Origin: SpSt-333 sp040751955
GTDB lineage: Bacteria; Bacteroidota; Ignavibacteria; UBA10030; UBA8401
Length of the DNA: 64,000 nt
Reading direction: 5' to 3'
Assembly: GCA_040751955.1 (NCBI GenBank)
Contig: JBFMFY010000001.1
Location: 1 to 64,000 of the forward strand
The notes below the pieces were generated by a model. It had not been told where the DNA came from. It saw nothing but the letters and a program-made list of their open reading frames with translations, and made no database searches. The position numbers and the translations under genes were made by a program. Positions 34,517-42,172 of this stretch are shown one piece after another. Position 1 is the first letter of the stretch; every line of letters starts with the position of its first letter.

Positions 34517-35650
34517 ATGAAAAATACGCGCCGCTCTTTTTTTACCACGTCACTGCTTGCAATGGGAACTGCTTTGATGTCTCGTCCTTCCAAAGCGTTT
34601 CCGTTGTTCAACATCAATACGAAGACGAATAAAAAAATGAAACTCAGTTTCAGACCGTACACACTCGAACTGCGGCACACGTTTACTGTTGCAACAATGA
34701 GCCGCACAACAACACCGGCAGTACTGACTGAAATAGAGTACGACGGTGTTGTCGGTTATGGGGAAGCATCTATGCCGCCGTATCTCGGCGAATCGCAGGA
34801 AAGCGTCATGGCATTCTTGAAGCGTGTCGATCTTTCCAAATACGAAAATCCGTTCGACCTGGAAACAATTCTTGCCGATATTGATGTGCTTGCGTTCCAT
34901 AATACTTCTGCGAAGGCTGCAATCGACATTGCGCTCCATGACTTGGTAGGGAAATTAATGGGACAGCCGTGGTACAACATCTGGGGATTCGACAAAAACA
35001 AAGCGCCGAACACAACATTCACAATCGGTATCGACAAAGCGGATGTTGTTCGGGAAAAAACAAAAGAGGCTGCAGGATTTAAAATATTAAAAGTGAAACT
35101 GGGGAAGGATAACGACAGGGAGATGATCGAAACGATTCGCTCCGTTACGGATGTGCCATTGACAGCCGACCCGAATCAAGGATGGAAAGACAAATTTTAT
35201 GCCCTGGATATGATCCACTGGTTGAAGGAGAAAGGTGTGCAATATATTGAGCAGCCGATGGCGAAGGAAAAGTACGATGACCATGCGTGGTTGACGGAGC
35301 GAAGTCCGCTGCCGATCCTTGCGGATGAAAGCTGCCAGCGGCTCAACGACATCAGCAAAATTAAAGGAGCATACAACGGCATCGTCATTAAATTGATGAA
35401 GTGCACGGGAATGCGTGAGGCACACAAAATGTTGACACTTGCAAAAGCATACAACATGAAAGTGTTAATCGGCTGCATGACTGAGACTTCATGCGCTATT
35501 TCCGCCGCATCTCATCTCTCGCCGATGTGCGATTGGGCAGACCTCGACGGAATGTTGCTCATCAAGAACGATGTCTTCAACGGAACGACGGTTGTGGATG
35601 GAAAGCTGACGCTGACTGATTTACCTGGAATTGGTGTGAAGAAAATTTAA
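34517..35650 (+). CDS. Dipeptide epimerase (enolase superfamily) with Tat-type signal
   Basis: The start at 34517 follows GAGG (34505-34508) and gives a twin-arginine leader, TRRSFFTTSLLAMGTAL (residues 4-20). The mature part (about 340 residues) is a muconate-lactonizing/enolase-type barrel with the KxK base in LKVKLGKD, metal ligands in TADPNQGW, EQPM and ADESC, and a second base in IVIKLMKCTGM. This wording matches Bacteroides L-Ala-D/L-Glu epimerases, which interconvert dipeptides from murein stem peptides. The signal suggests the folded enzyme acts in the periplasm. Alternative start: 34451. Confidence 0.85.
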   Translation: MKNTRRSFFTTSLLAMGTALMSRPSKAFPLFNINTKTNKKMKLSFRPYTLELRHTFTVATMSRTTTPAVLTEIEYDGVVGYGEASMPPYLGESQESVMAFLKRVDLSKYENPFDLETILADIDVLAFHNTSAKAAIDIALHDLVGKLMGQPWYNIWGFDKNKAPNTTFTIGIDKADVVREKTKEAAGFKILKVKLGKDNDREMIETIRSVTDVPLTADPNQGWKDKFYALDMIHWLKEKGVQYIEQPMAKEKYDDHAWLTERSPLPILADESCQRLNDISKIKGAYNGIVIKLMKCTGMREAHKMLTLAKAYNMKVLIGCMTETSCAISAASHLSPMCDWADLDGMLLIKNDVFNGTTVVDGKLTLTDLPGIGVKKI

Positions 35651-35688
35651 TTGACAGCGAAGCGATACCATGATCCATAGTTATCGCA

Positions 35689-36504
35689 TCATTTTCGATT
35701 CTGAATTTCCCACAACAGCACCGCACTTGCGCTGGCGACATTCAGCGAATCAATCCCTTCTTTCATTGGAATTGTTACGAACGCATCGCACAAATCTAAC
35801 ACTTCTTTTGAGATGCCATGCCCTTCTGCGCCAAGCACAATACAAATTTTTTTTGAAAAGTGGACGGAACGAATGTCGGTGCTTATAGTGTTTGGATGTG
35901 CTGCGTAGAATTTTAATCCTGAACGTTTCAGAGAATCAATGTCGCTTCTGGCGTTTGTGAGATATGTGATTGGCATCTGGAATATATTTCCCATCGAATT
36001 CCGGACCGATCTCCGCAAATATGGATCGCATGAACTTGGCAGCGTGAGAATTGCATCGACTGCAAAACAGGCGCAGTTCCGTACGATTACTCCCATATTT
36101 TCTGCATTAACAATCCCATCAATCAAGACGCAAAGAAAATTATCTTTTTCCTCAATTATTTGAACAAGTTCAGTGATCGGAACTCCTTTTGGCACTTTAG
36201 CAATTCCCATTATCGCTTGGTGCAATTCGTGTCCGACAATCGAATTAAGCAACCGTTTCTCTCCGATAAATATTTTGATCGGATCCGGATGCTGTTCAAT
36301 TGTTGCTCGATGTTGTGCAAACCACTGTTCAGTCAAAAGAAGCGAGAAGAGACGGATGCCGCTCGCCAGCAGCCTTGAAACCACTTTCTCCCCTTCAGCA
36401 ACAAAAATTCCTTTCTGCAAATGTTCGAGCGGCCTTTTAAGAGTTCGGTACGGTTCAAGTTCGGGCATCTCGAGCGATCTGATATGTTCAATTCTCGCTA
36501 TCAT
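35689..36504 (-). CDS. TrmH/SpoU-family RNA 2'-O-methyltransferase
   Basis: A 271-residue SPOUT methyltransferase acting on tRNA or rRNA ribose. The N-terminal SpoU_sub_bind domain (about 5-100) precedes the catalytic knot with motif 1 (DGIVNAENMGVIVRNCACF), motif 2 (IVLGAEGHGIS) and motif 3 (IPMKEGIDSLNVASASAVLLWEI). The site on the RNA cannot be read from the sequence. It runs convergent with the epimerase (38 bases apart) and stands alone on its strand. Confidence 0.9.
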   Translation of the reverse strand: MIARIEHIRSLEMPELEPYRTLKRPLEHLQKGIFVAEGEKVVSRLLASGIRLFSLLLTEQWFAQHRATIEQHPDPIKIFIGEKRLLNSIVGHELHQAIMGIAKVPKGVPITELVQIIEEKDNFLCVLIDGIVNAENMGVIVRNCACFAVDAILTLPSSCDPYLRRSVRNSMGNIFQMPITYLTNARSDIDSLKRSGLKFYAAHPNTISTDIRSVHFSKKICIVLGAEGHGISKEVLDLCDAFVTIPMKEGIDSLNVASASAVLLWEIQNRK

Positions 36505-36585
36505 TCTTTGAAGTCAGTCAAATCTTTGGTATTTTAAGTGGTGTCTCAGTTTGATTGCTTAGATATTTCTTCAAGAAAAAATTCT

Positions 36586-36643
36586 TCATGCTGAACTTAT
36601 TTCAGCATCGAATGTAGATCCCGAAACGAGTTCAGGGTGATGA
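36586..36643. repeat. Dispersed palindromic repeat (TCATGCTGAAC family)
   Basis: TCATGCTGAACTTATTTCAG at the left end and CCGAAACGAGTTCAGGGTGATGA at the right are imperfect inverted copies. This wording belongs to the same broad type of non-coding palindrome as 22730-22792. It lies in the 223-base gap upstream of gltX, which holds no gene I can support. Confidence 0.55.
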
Positions 36644-36727
36644 AACTGTGACACTACCGTATTTTATTCTCGCTATTGTTAAATCTGTGAATCTGTAGTT
36701 TCGCGTTTTTGAAAGGTTTATTCTGTA

Positions 36728-38164
36728 ATGTCTGTTCGAGTTCGATTCGCTCCAAGCCCAACCGGGTATCTTCACGTCGGAGGTCTTCGTACCGCTCTCT
36801 ATAATTTCCTCTTTGCAAAAAAGCACAACGGCACATTCATCCTGCGCATTGAAGATACTGACCAATCGCGTAAAGTGGAAGGGGCGATGGAAAATTTAAT
36901 TGCAACGCTGAAGTGGGCGGGAATTAATTTTGATGAAGGACCGGATAAAGATGGCAGCCACGGTCCGTACATCCAATCACAGCGACTGTCAATTTACAAA
37001 GAACATGCTGAACAACTGATAAAAAACGGAAAAGCGTATTACTGTTTTTGCACAGCAGAACGGCTGGAAGAGGTTCGCAAACAACAATCATTGCAAGGAT
37101 TAGACCCGAAGTACGACGGACATTGTCGTACAATCACGATTGATGAAGCAAGGAGGAGAATTCAATCGGGTGAATCGCACGTAGTGCGTATGCGCGTACC
37201 TGACGAAGGTGAAGTAAAATTCACGGACATGATTCGCGGTGATGTCTCAATACAAAATAAAATTCTTGATGATCAGGTGTTGTTGAAATCGGATGGGTAC
37301 CCGACGTACCATCTCGCCGTTGTGGTTGACGATCACCAGATGGAAATCAGTCATGTTGTCCGGGGTGAAGAATGGCTGCCGAGCACGCCAAAGCATGTTC
37401 TGCTGTATCAATATTTTGGATGGGATGTACCGAAGTTTGCACATCTGCCGCTGCTGTTGAATCCTGACAAAAGCAAACTGAGCAAACGACAGGGAGATGT
37501 TGCGGTAGAAGATTACCGTTCCAAAGGATACTTGAAAGAGGCGCTGGTCAACTTTGTTGCATTACTTGGATGGAATCCGGGGGATGAACGGGAAATTTTT
37601 TCACTCGATGAATTGATCAAAGAATTCTCGTTTGAAAGAGTCGGAAAAGCGGGAGCTGTTTTCAATATTGAAAAACTTAACTGGATGAACCAGCAGCATA
37701 TCAAATTGAAATCGACCGAAGAACTTTTGCCTCTCGTGAGACCTCTTATTCAGGAAAAAGGATGGAAAGTGCCGGATGCATATGTTCGGCAGGTTATAGG
37801 GCTGATGAAAGAGCGTGTTGTAGTCCTTGGTGATTTTGTCGGCGGATGCCCATATTTTTATCAAGATCCGACATTGTATGATGAAGCAGCACGTGCAAAG
37901 AACTGGAAACCGGAATCAGCTGAGCAGATAATGAAACTTGCCGGGAAATTTGAATCATTAACGCAATTCGACGCTGCGACAATTGAATCGGCACTCCGTT
38001 CCACTGCGGAGGAATTCAAAATAGGTGCTGGGAAATTGATTCACCCGCTGCGCCTCGCTCTTTCGGGCGTTGCAAACGGTCCTTCGCTTTTTCATATGGC
38101 AGAAGTATTAGGGAAAGATGCCGTGCTGCGCCGGATCGGCAATGCGATAGAACGGTTGCGATGA
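36728..38164 (+). CDS. gltX: Glutamyl-tRNA synthetase
   Basis: The 478-residue class I synthetase attaches Glu to tRNA-Glu. It has the HIGH-like motif near residue 16 (GYLHVGGLRTALYNFL), the KMSKS-like motif KLSKRQGD near residue 245, a catalytic domain zone with the CFC...C putative zinc site (about 104-130) and a helical anticodon-binding C-terminus. The length and motifs are typical of bacterial GluRS. It is followed after 48 bases by folB. Confidence 0.97.
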   Translation: MSVRVRFAPSPTGYLHVGGLRTALYNFLFAKKHNGTFILRIEDTDQSRKVEGAMENLIATLKWAGINFDEGPDKDGSHGPYIQSQRLSIYKEHAEQLIKNGKAYYCFCTAERLEEVRKQQSLQGLDPKYDGHCRTITIDEARRRIQSGESHVVRMRVPDEGEVKFTDMIRGDVSIQNKILDDQVLLKSDGYPTYHLAVVVDDHQMEISHVVRGEEWLPSTPKHVLLYQYFGWDVPKFAHLPLLLNPDKSKLSKRQGDVAVEDYRSKGYLKEALVNFVALLGWNPGDEREIFSLDELIKEFSFERVGKAGAVFNIEKLNWMNQQHIKLKSTEELLPLVRPLIQEKGWKVPDAYVRQVIGLMKERVVVLGDFVGGCPYFYQDPTLYDEAARAKNWKPESAEQIMKLAGKFESLTQFDAATIESALRSTAEEFKIGAGKLIHPLRLALSGVANGPSLFHMAEVLGKDAVLRRIGNAIERLR

Positions 38165-38212
38165 TACTGGTCTTAAAATTGATTCTCGCACAACCCTTCA
38201 ATATATTCCTGT

Positions 38213-38584
38213 ATGAAATCACTCGACATCATCAAACTTCACAATGCAGTCTTTTATGCCTACCACGGCGCGCTCAGCGATGAGCAAAACCTCGGCGGCA
38301 AATTTGAGATCGACGTAGAATTGCACTGCGATCTCACGAAAGCAAAACAGAGTGACAATCTGAATGAGACGGTGAATTATGAAAAAGTATATGCTCTGAT
38401 GAAAAAAATCGTGACCGAAAAAAAGTATTATCTCATTGAAGCACTGGCACATTCGATCGGCAAAGGAATTCTTCAAGCGTTCACACAGGTGCAGAAGACT
38501 GTCGTTCGTGTCCGCAAGCCGGGGGCGCCTGTTCATGGCGTCATTGATTCAATCGAAGTGGTTATTGAAACGGAACGGGAATGA
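38213..38584 (+). CDS. folB: Dihydroneopterin aldolase
   Basis: The 123-residue protein catalyses cleavage of 7,8-dihydroneopterin in folate synthesis. Typical features are the start (DIIKLHNAVFYAYHGALSDE), the strand EIDVELHCDL and an ETVNYEKVYALMKKIV helix, ending with VRVRKPGAPVHGVIDSIEVVIE. The Tyr-His (YHG) segment near residue 18 and the C-terminal Lys are in place. Its stop overlaps the folK start by four bases, so the two are coupled. Confidence 0.95.
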   Translation: MKSLDIIKLHNAVFYAYHGALSDEQNLGGKFEIDVELHCDLTKAKQSDNLNETVNYEKVYALMKKIVTEKKYYLIEALAHSIGKGILQAFTQVQKTVVRVRKPGAPVHGVIDSIEVVIETERE

Positions 38585-39126
38585 GACACACAATTTATTT
38601 AGGGCTTGGCTCGAACGTCGGGGATAGGATTGAATTTCTTGCCGCCGCCATACGCGGGATTGCCGATTTTTCATGGACTGTTGTGGATGACGTCTCTGAT
38701 GTTTTCGTCACTGAGCCGGTGGGAAATGTTCAACAACCCGATTTTCTCAACGTTTGCATTTCAGTGCGTACCGATCTCGATCATCTTACGTTCCATTCCA
38801 ATATGAAAGATTTGGAGAAATCGATCGGACGCACAGAATCTGTCCGGTGGGGTCCGCGGGAGATCGATATCGATCTTTTGTTTTTTGATTCTGTGATCGT
38901 GACGCTGCCGGCACTTACGATTCCTCATAAAGAGATCCTTAACCGTTTGTTCGTACTGCAGCCGCTGGCGCAGATTGCTCCGATGTTTTTGCATCCTGTT
39001 GCAGGGAAAACAATATCCGAACTGTTAAAGGCATCGAATGATGCTCATGGTATCGAACGTTCAGAACACTTCACTTCACAACTCTTGATGTTGATCAATG
39101 ATTCAATTACACACCCGACCGTCTGA
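38581..39126 (+). CDS. folK: 6-hydroxymethyl-7,8-dihydropterin pyrophosphokinase
   Basis: The 181-residue HPPK transfers diphosphate from ATP to 6-hydroxymethyl-dihydropterin, the step after FolB in the folate pathway. It has the N-terminal GLGSNVGDR motif (about 6-14), the substrate residues near ETVSRTEPVG-like VTEPVGNVQQPDF, and RWGPREIDIDLLFFD with the Mg ligands DIDLL. It overlaps folB by four bases and the next gene by 29 bases, a single translational unit of three genes. Confidence 0.95.
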   Translation: MRHTIYLGLGSNVGDRIEFLAAAIRGIADFSWTVVDDVSDVFVTEPVGNVQQPDFLNVCISVRTDLDHLTFHSNMKDLEKSIGRTESVRWGPREIDIDLLFFDSVIVTLPALTIPHKEILNRLFVLQPLAQIAPMFLHPVAGKTISELLKASNDAHGIERSEHFTSQLLMLINDSITHPTV

Positions 39127-39763
39127 CATTCGATATGTCGCCATTGAAGGAGTTATCGGCGCAGGCAAAACGACGCTTGCGAAGATGCTTTCCGAACGGC
39201 TTGATGCAAAACTTGTATTGGAAAAGTTCGAAGAGAATCCCTTTCTGCCGAAATTCTACGAAGACCCGGAACATTATGCATTTCAGACTCAGATTTTCTT
39301 TCTTCTATCCCGCTATAAGCAGCAGCAGGAATTATTTCAAGGGGATCTGTTCCATAATGTTTTGATATCGGATTATATTTTCGATAAGGATAAAATCTTT
39401 GCGTACCTGACGCTGCAGGATGACGAATTAAAACTGTATGAGACGCTGATCGGCACCATTGAAAAAAATATTCCGACACCCGATCTTGTCGTTTACCTGC
39501 AGTCCAGTGTCGAACGGTTGATGACGAATATCAAGCGGCGCGGCAGATCATACGAGGAGAATATGTCGGAGGAGTACATCAAGGATTTGAATGAAGCGTA
39601 CAACTATTTCTTCTTCCGGTACAAATCTGCGCCGCTGCTGATCATCAATTCAACCGAGATTGATTTTGTGAACGATCCGCAAGACTTCGAGGATTTGCTT
39701 CAACAGATACTTCGCACCGATAAAGCGCCCGTTGAATATTACAATCCAAAATCAAAAAAGTAA
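39098..39763 (+). CDS. Deoxynucleoside kinase (dAdo/dGuo kinase family)
   Basis: A 221-residue protein with the P-loop GVIGAGKTT (residues 19-27), an ERxxF-like region (FEENPFLPKFYEDPEHYAFQTQIFFLLSRY) and the lid arginines in KRRGRSYEENMSEEY. It phosphorylates deoxynucleosides for dNTP salvage. The start lies 29 bases inside folK, and the ATG at 39098 gives a full-length family N-terminus. Which nucleoside it prefers cannot be read. Confidence 0.9.
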   Translation: MIQLHTRPSDIRYVAIEGVIGAGKTTLAKMLSERLDAKLVLEKFEENPFLPKFYEDPEHYAFQTQIFFLLSRYKQQQELFQGDLFHNVLISDYIFDKDKIFAYLTLQDDELKLYETLIGTIEKNIPTPDLVVYLQSSVERLMTNIKRRGRSYEENMSEEYIKDLNEAYNYFFFRYKSAPLLIINSTEIDFVNDPQDFEDLLQQILRTDKAPVEYYNPKSKK

Positions 39764-39797
39764 GGCATGAGCATTAACTTGCCGGGAAAATTGATTT

Positions 39798-39989
39798 ATG
39801 CTCCTTCGTTTCATACTCTGGATGATCATCGTTTTCATTGCAGCAAAAATTATCGGCAGTACGCTTCGGTACTTGCGACGTCTTGCAACTCCCAATCGTC
39901 ACATCAAAGACCAACGACACGAAACAAAAGTAGATGAGTATAAGGATGTGGAAGATGTTCCGTATGAAGATATCTCCGATAAGAAATGA
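39798..39989 (+). CDS. Small DUF4834-like membrane protein
   Basis: A 63-residue protein with an N-terminal membrane helix (residues 3-21, LRFILWMIIVFIAAKIIG) and a charged C-terminal tail ending in VEDVPYEDISDKK. The layout and tail resemble DUF4834 proteins of Bacteroidota, which often accompany envelope genes. It overlaps the next glycosyltransferase gene by four bases, suggesting translational coupling. Function unknown. Confidence 0.7.
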   Translation: MLLRFILWMIIVFIAAKIIGSTLRYLRRLATPNRHIKDQRHETKVDEYKDVEDVPYEDISDKK

Positions 39990-41122
39990 CATCAATGCGC
40001 ACGCTTGAAATCTGGTCAAAAAAAATACTCATCGGCATCGTCGGAACGTTCCGTTCTTCCAGAAGGATTTCTCCAAATCAAATTCCCCTGCAGCGGCTCA
40101 AACGGATTCTGATCGTCAAGCAGCACGATCAACTCGGCGACCTTGTAGTGACAACGCCTGCGATCAGGGCATTACGGAAGAAGTTTCCCCATTCTCACAT
40201 TGCAATTGTTGTGCGGGAGTACACAGCACCTATGATCTGGGAGAATCCGAACATCGATTCGGTGATAGTCTTCTATGAAAAATTGAACCGATGGAATTGG
40301 CAAAAATTCAGATCGTTCTGGGATCAATTGCGGGGAAACGGGGGCTTCGATTGCGCGATTATGTTCAATTCCGTTTCTCGTTCCTTGTCGTCAGATATAA
40401 TTGCGGTTGCAAGCAAAGCCAAAATCATTATCGGTCCCAATCATATCGCTCTCGATCCCGAAATCCCCGAAAACATTTATAATGTGTTGACTCCACGATC
40501 ACGGAAACCACAGCACGAATCGGAACATTACCTCGATATCGTCCGGGCGTTGGGTGTGCCGCCCGATGGATTGGAATACGACCTGCTGTTGACCGGAGAG
40601 GAAGAGGCGGAAGCGGAAAAAGTACTTTATGAATTGGGAACCCAATCGGCGAAACTACTTATCGGTGTACACTTCGGCGCTCTGAACAAAGAAAAACGAT
40701 ATCCGCTGGAAAAATTAGCGAAAGTAATCGAGTGGATCAAATCAAATTATCATTGTGAAATTCTCTTGATTCCCGGACCGAACGAGATGCATCACCATGA
40801 TAATCTGATATCGCATATCAAAAATGCGGAAGTAAGGTCAGTACCGGTTCAGCAATTGAGAATATCATGTGCCGTAATCGCAAAATTGAATTTGCTGCTT
40901 TGTAACGACACCGGCACACTGCACATTGCTTCTGCGCTGAGAGTTCCCACCATTTCATTTCACAGCATCAGCGACCCGGCACAATGGAAACCGCCGCATG
41001 AACGTCATATTGGTCTTCGTACAGATGATAAAAAAATTACGTCCATTACAGTAGAGATGGTGACCGCCGCTATTCAACAGCAATTGCAGAAAGCGGGTTT
41101 CCTTGAAAAAGAATACACGTGA
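39986..41122 (+). CDS. Glycosyltransferase family 9 (heptosyltransferase-like)
   Basis: The 378-residue GT-B protein shows the GT9 start near residue 35 (ILIVKQHDQLGDLVVTTPAIRAL), the middle GVHFGALNKEKRYP region (donor phosphate binding) and the C-terminal LLCNDTGTLHIASALRVPTI, where the family's DTGxxHxA motif binds the donor. Family members add heptose or related sugars to LPS core. Acceptor and donor cannot be read. No neighbouring LPS genes are seen; it is coupled to the small DUF4834-like gene. Confidence 0.9.
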   Translation: MTSMRTLEIWSKKILIGIVGTFRSSRRISPNQIPLQRLKRILIVKQHDQLGDLVVTTPAIRALRKKFPHSHIAIVVREYTAPMIWENPNIDSVIVFYEKLNRWNWQKFRSFWDQLRGNGGFDCAIMFNSVSRSLSSDIIAVASKAKIIIGPNHIALDPEIPENIYNVLTPRSRKPQHESEHYLDIVRALGVPPDGLEYDLLLTGEEEAEAEKVLYELGTQSAKLLIGVHFGALNKEKRYPLEKLAKVIEWIKSNYHCEILLIPGPNEMHHHDNLISHIKNAEVRSVPVQQLRISCAVIAKLNLLLCNDTGTLHIASALRVPTISFHSISDPAQWKPPHERHIGLRTDDKKITSITVEMVTAAIQQQLQKAGFLEKEYT

Positions 41123-41187
41123 CAGGATCATTCGCTTTGCCTGCTGCAACTTGTTAATCACTCGAAACATCCGTACTTTTCATAAGT

Positions 41188-42147
41188 ATGGAAACAGTAA
41201 TTGAGAAAAAGAGACCCTCAGCAATTCCAGTGAATCTTGAAGAAGAAATTCTTCGACTTAAAAAAGAATTAAACGCGGTCATCCTTGCACATTATTATCA
41301 AGAGTCCCAGATTCAGGATCTTGCTGACTTTGTAGGAGACAGTCTCGATCTGTCACGGAAAGCCGCTTCGACAACAGCTGATGTGATCGTTTTTTGCGGA
41401 GTGCATTTCATGGCGGAGACAGCGAAGATCCTCAATCCGCATAAACCCGTTCTTCTTCCCGATCTGCTTGCCGGGTGTTCATTATCGGACGGATGTCCTC
41501 CGAAGTTGTTCGAGAAATTCCGCAAACAGCATCCCGAGCATGTGGCGATCACCTACATTAACTGCAGTGCCGAAGTAAAAGCGTTGAGCGACATTATCTG
41601 CACATCCAGCAACGCCGAAAAAATCATCAATCAAATCCCAAGAGATCAGCCGATTCTTTTTTCTCCCGACAAAAATCTCGGCGCATACCTTCAAAAGAAA
41701 ACCGGCAGGGAGATGCTGCTGTGGAACGGCAGTTGCATCGTTCACGAAACATTCAGCGAGCGGAAACTGATCGGATTGCAACTGGAACATCCCGATGCTG
41801 AATTAATCGCGCATCCAGAATGTGAAGATATTATCCTGCAAAAGGCATCGTATATCGGCTCAACCAGTATGTTGTTGAAGCATGTGCAGAATTCGCCCCG
41901 CACGAAGTTTATAGTTGCAACCGAAGCAGGCATTATTCATCAGATGGAAAAATCGACTGTGGGGAAACAATTCATTCCGCTTCCGCCTGACGCAAGTTGT
42001 TCCTGCAACGAGTGCCCGCACATGAAGCGGAACACAATGGAGAAATTATATCTCTGCATGAAGAATATGAACCCGCAGATAGAAATGAGTTCCGATCTTC
42101 TGAAGCGCGCCCGTACACCAATCGAGAGAATGCTGGCGATGAGTTGA
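41188..42147 (+). CDS. nadA: Quinolinate synthase
   Basis: The 319-residue enzyme condenses iminoaspartate with dihydroxyacetone phosphate to quinolinate in NAD synthesis. It has the HYYQESQIQDLADFVGDSL start region (about residue 34), the DADVIVFCGVHFMAETAKIL-like segment with its Cys, and the C-terminal CSCNECPHMK region that supplies [4Fe-4S] ligands. Three cluster cysteines are visible in the expected places. nadB and nadC are not in the window. It stands alone, 65 bases after the glycosyltransferase. Confidence 0.96.
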   Translation: METVIEKKRPSAIPVNLEEEILRLKKELNAVILAHYYQESQIQDLADFVGDSLDLSRKAASTTADVIVFCGVHFMAETAKILNPHKPVLLPDLLAGCSLSDGCPPKLFEKFRKQHPEHVAITYINCSAEVKALSDIICTSSNAEKIINQIPRDQPILFSPDKNLGAYLQKKTGREMLLWNGSCIVHETFSERKLIGLQLEHPDAELIAHPECEDIILQKASYIGSTSMLLKHVQNSPRTKFIVATEAGIIHQMEKSTVGKQFIPLPPDASCSCNECPHMKRNTMEKLYLCMKNMNPQIEMSSDLLKRARTPIERMLAMS

Positions 42148-42172
42148 TCAAACCAACACGAATGATACCGCT

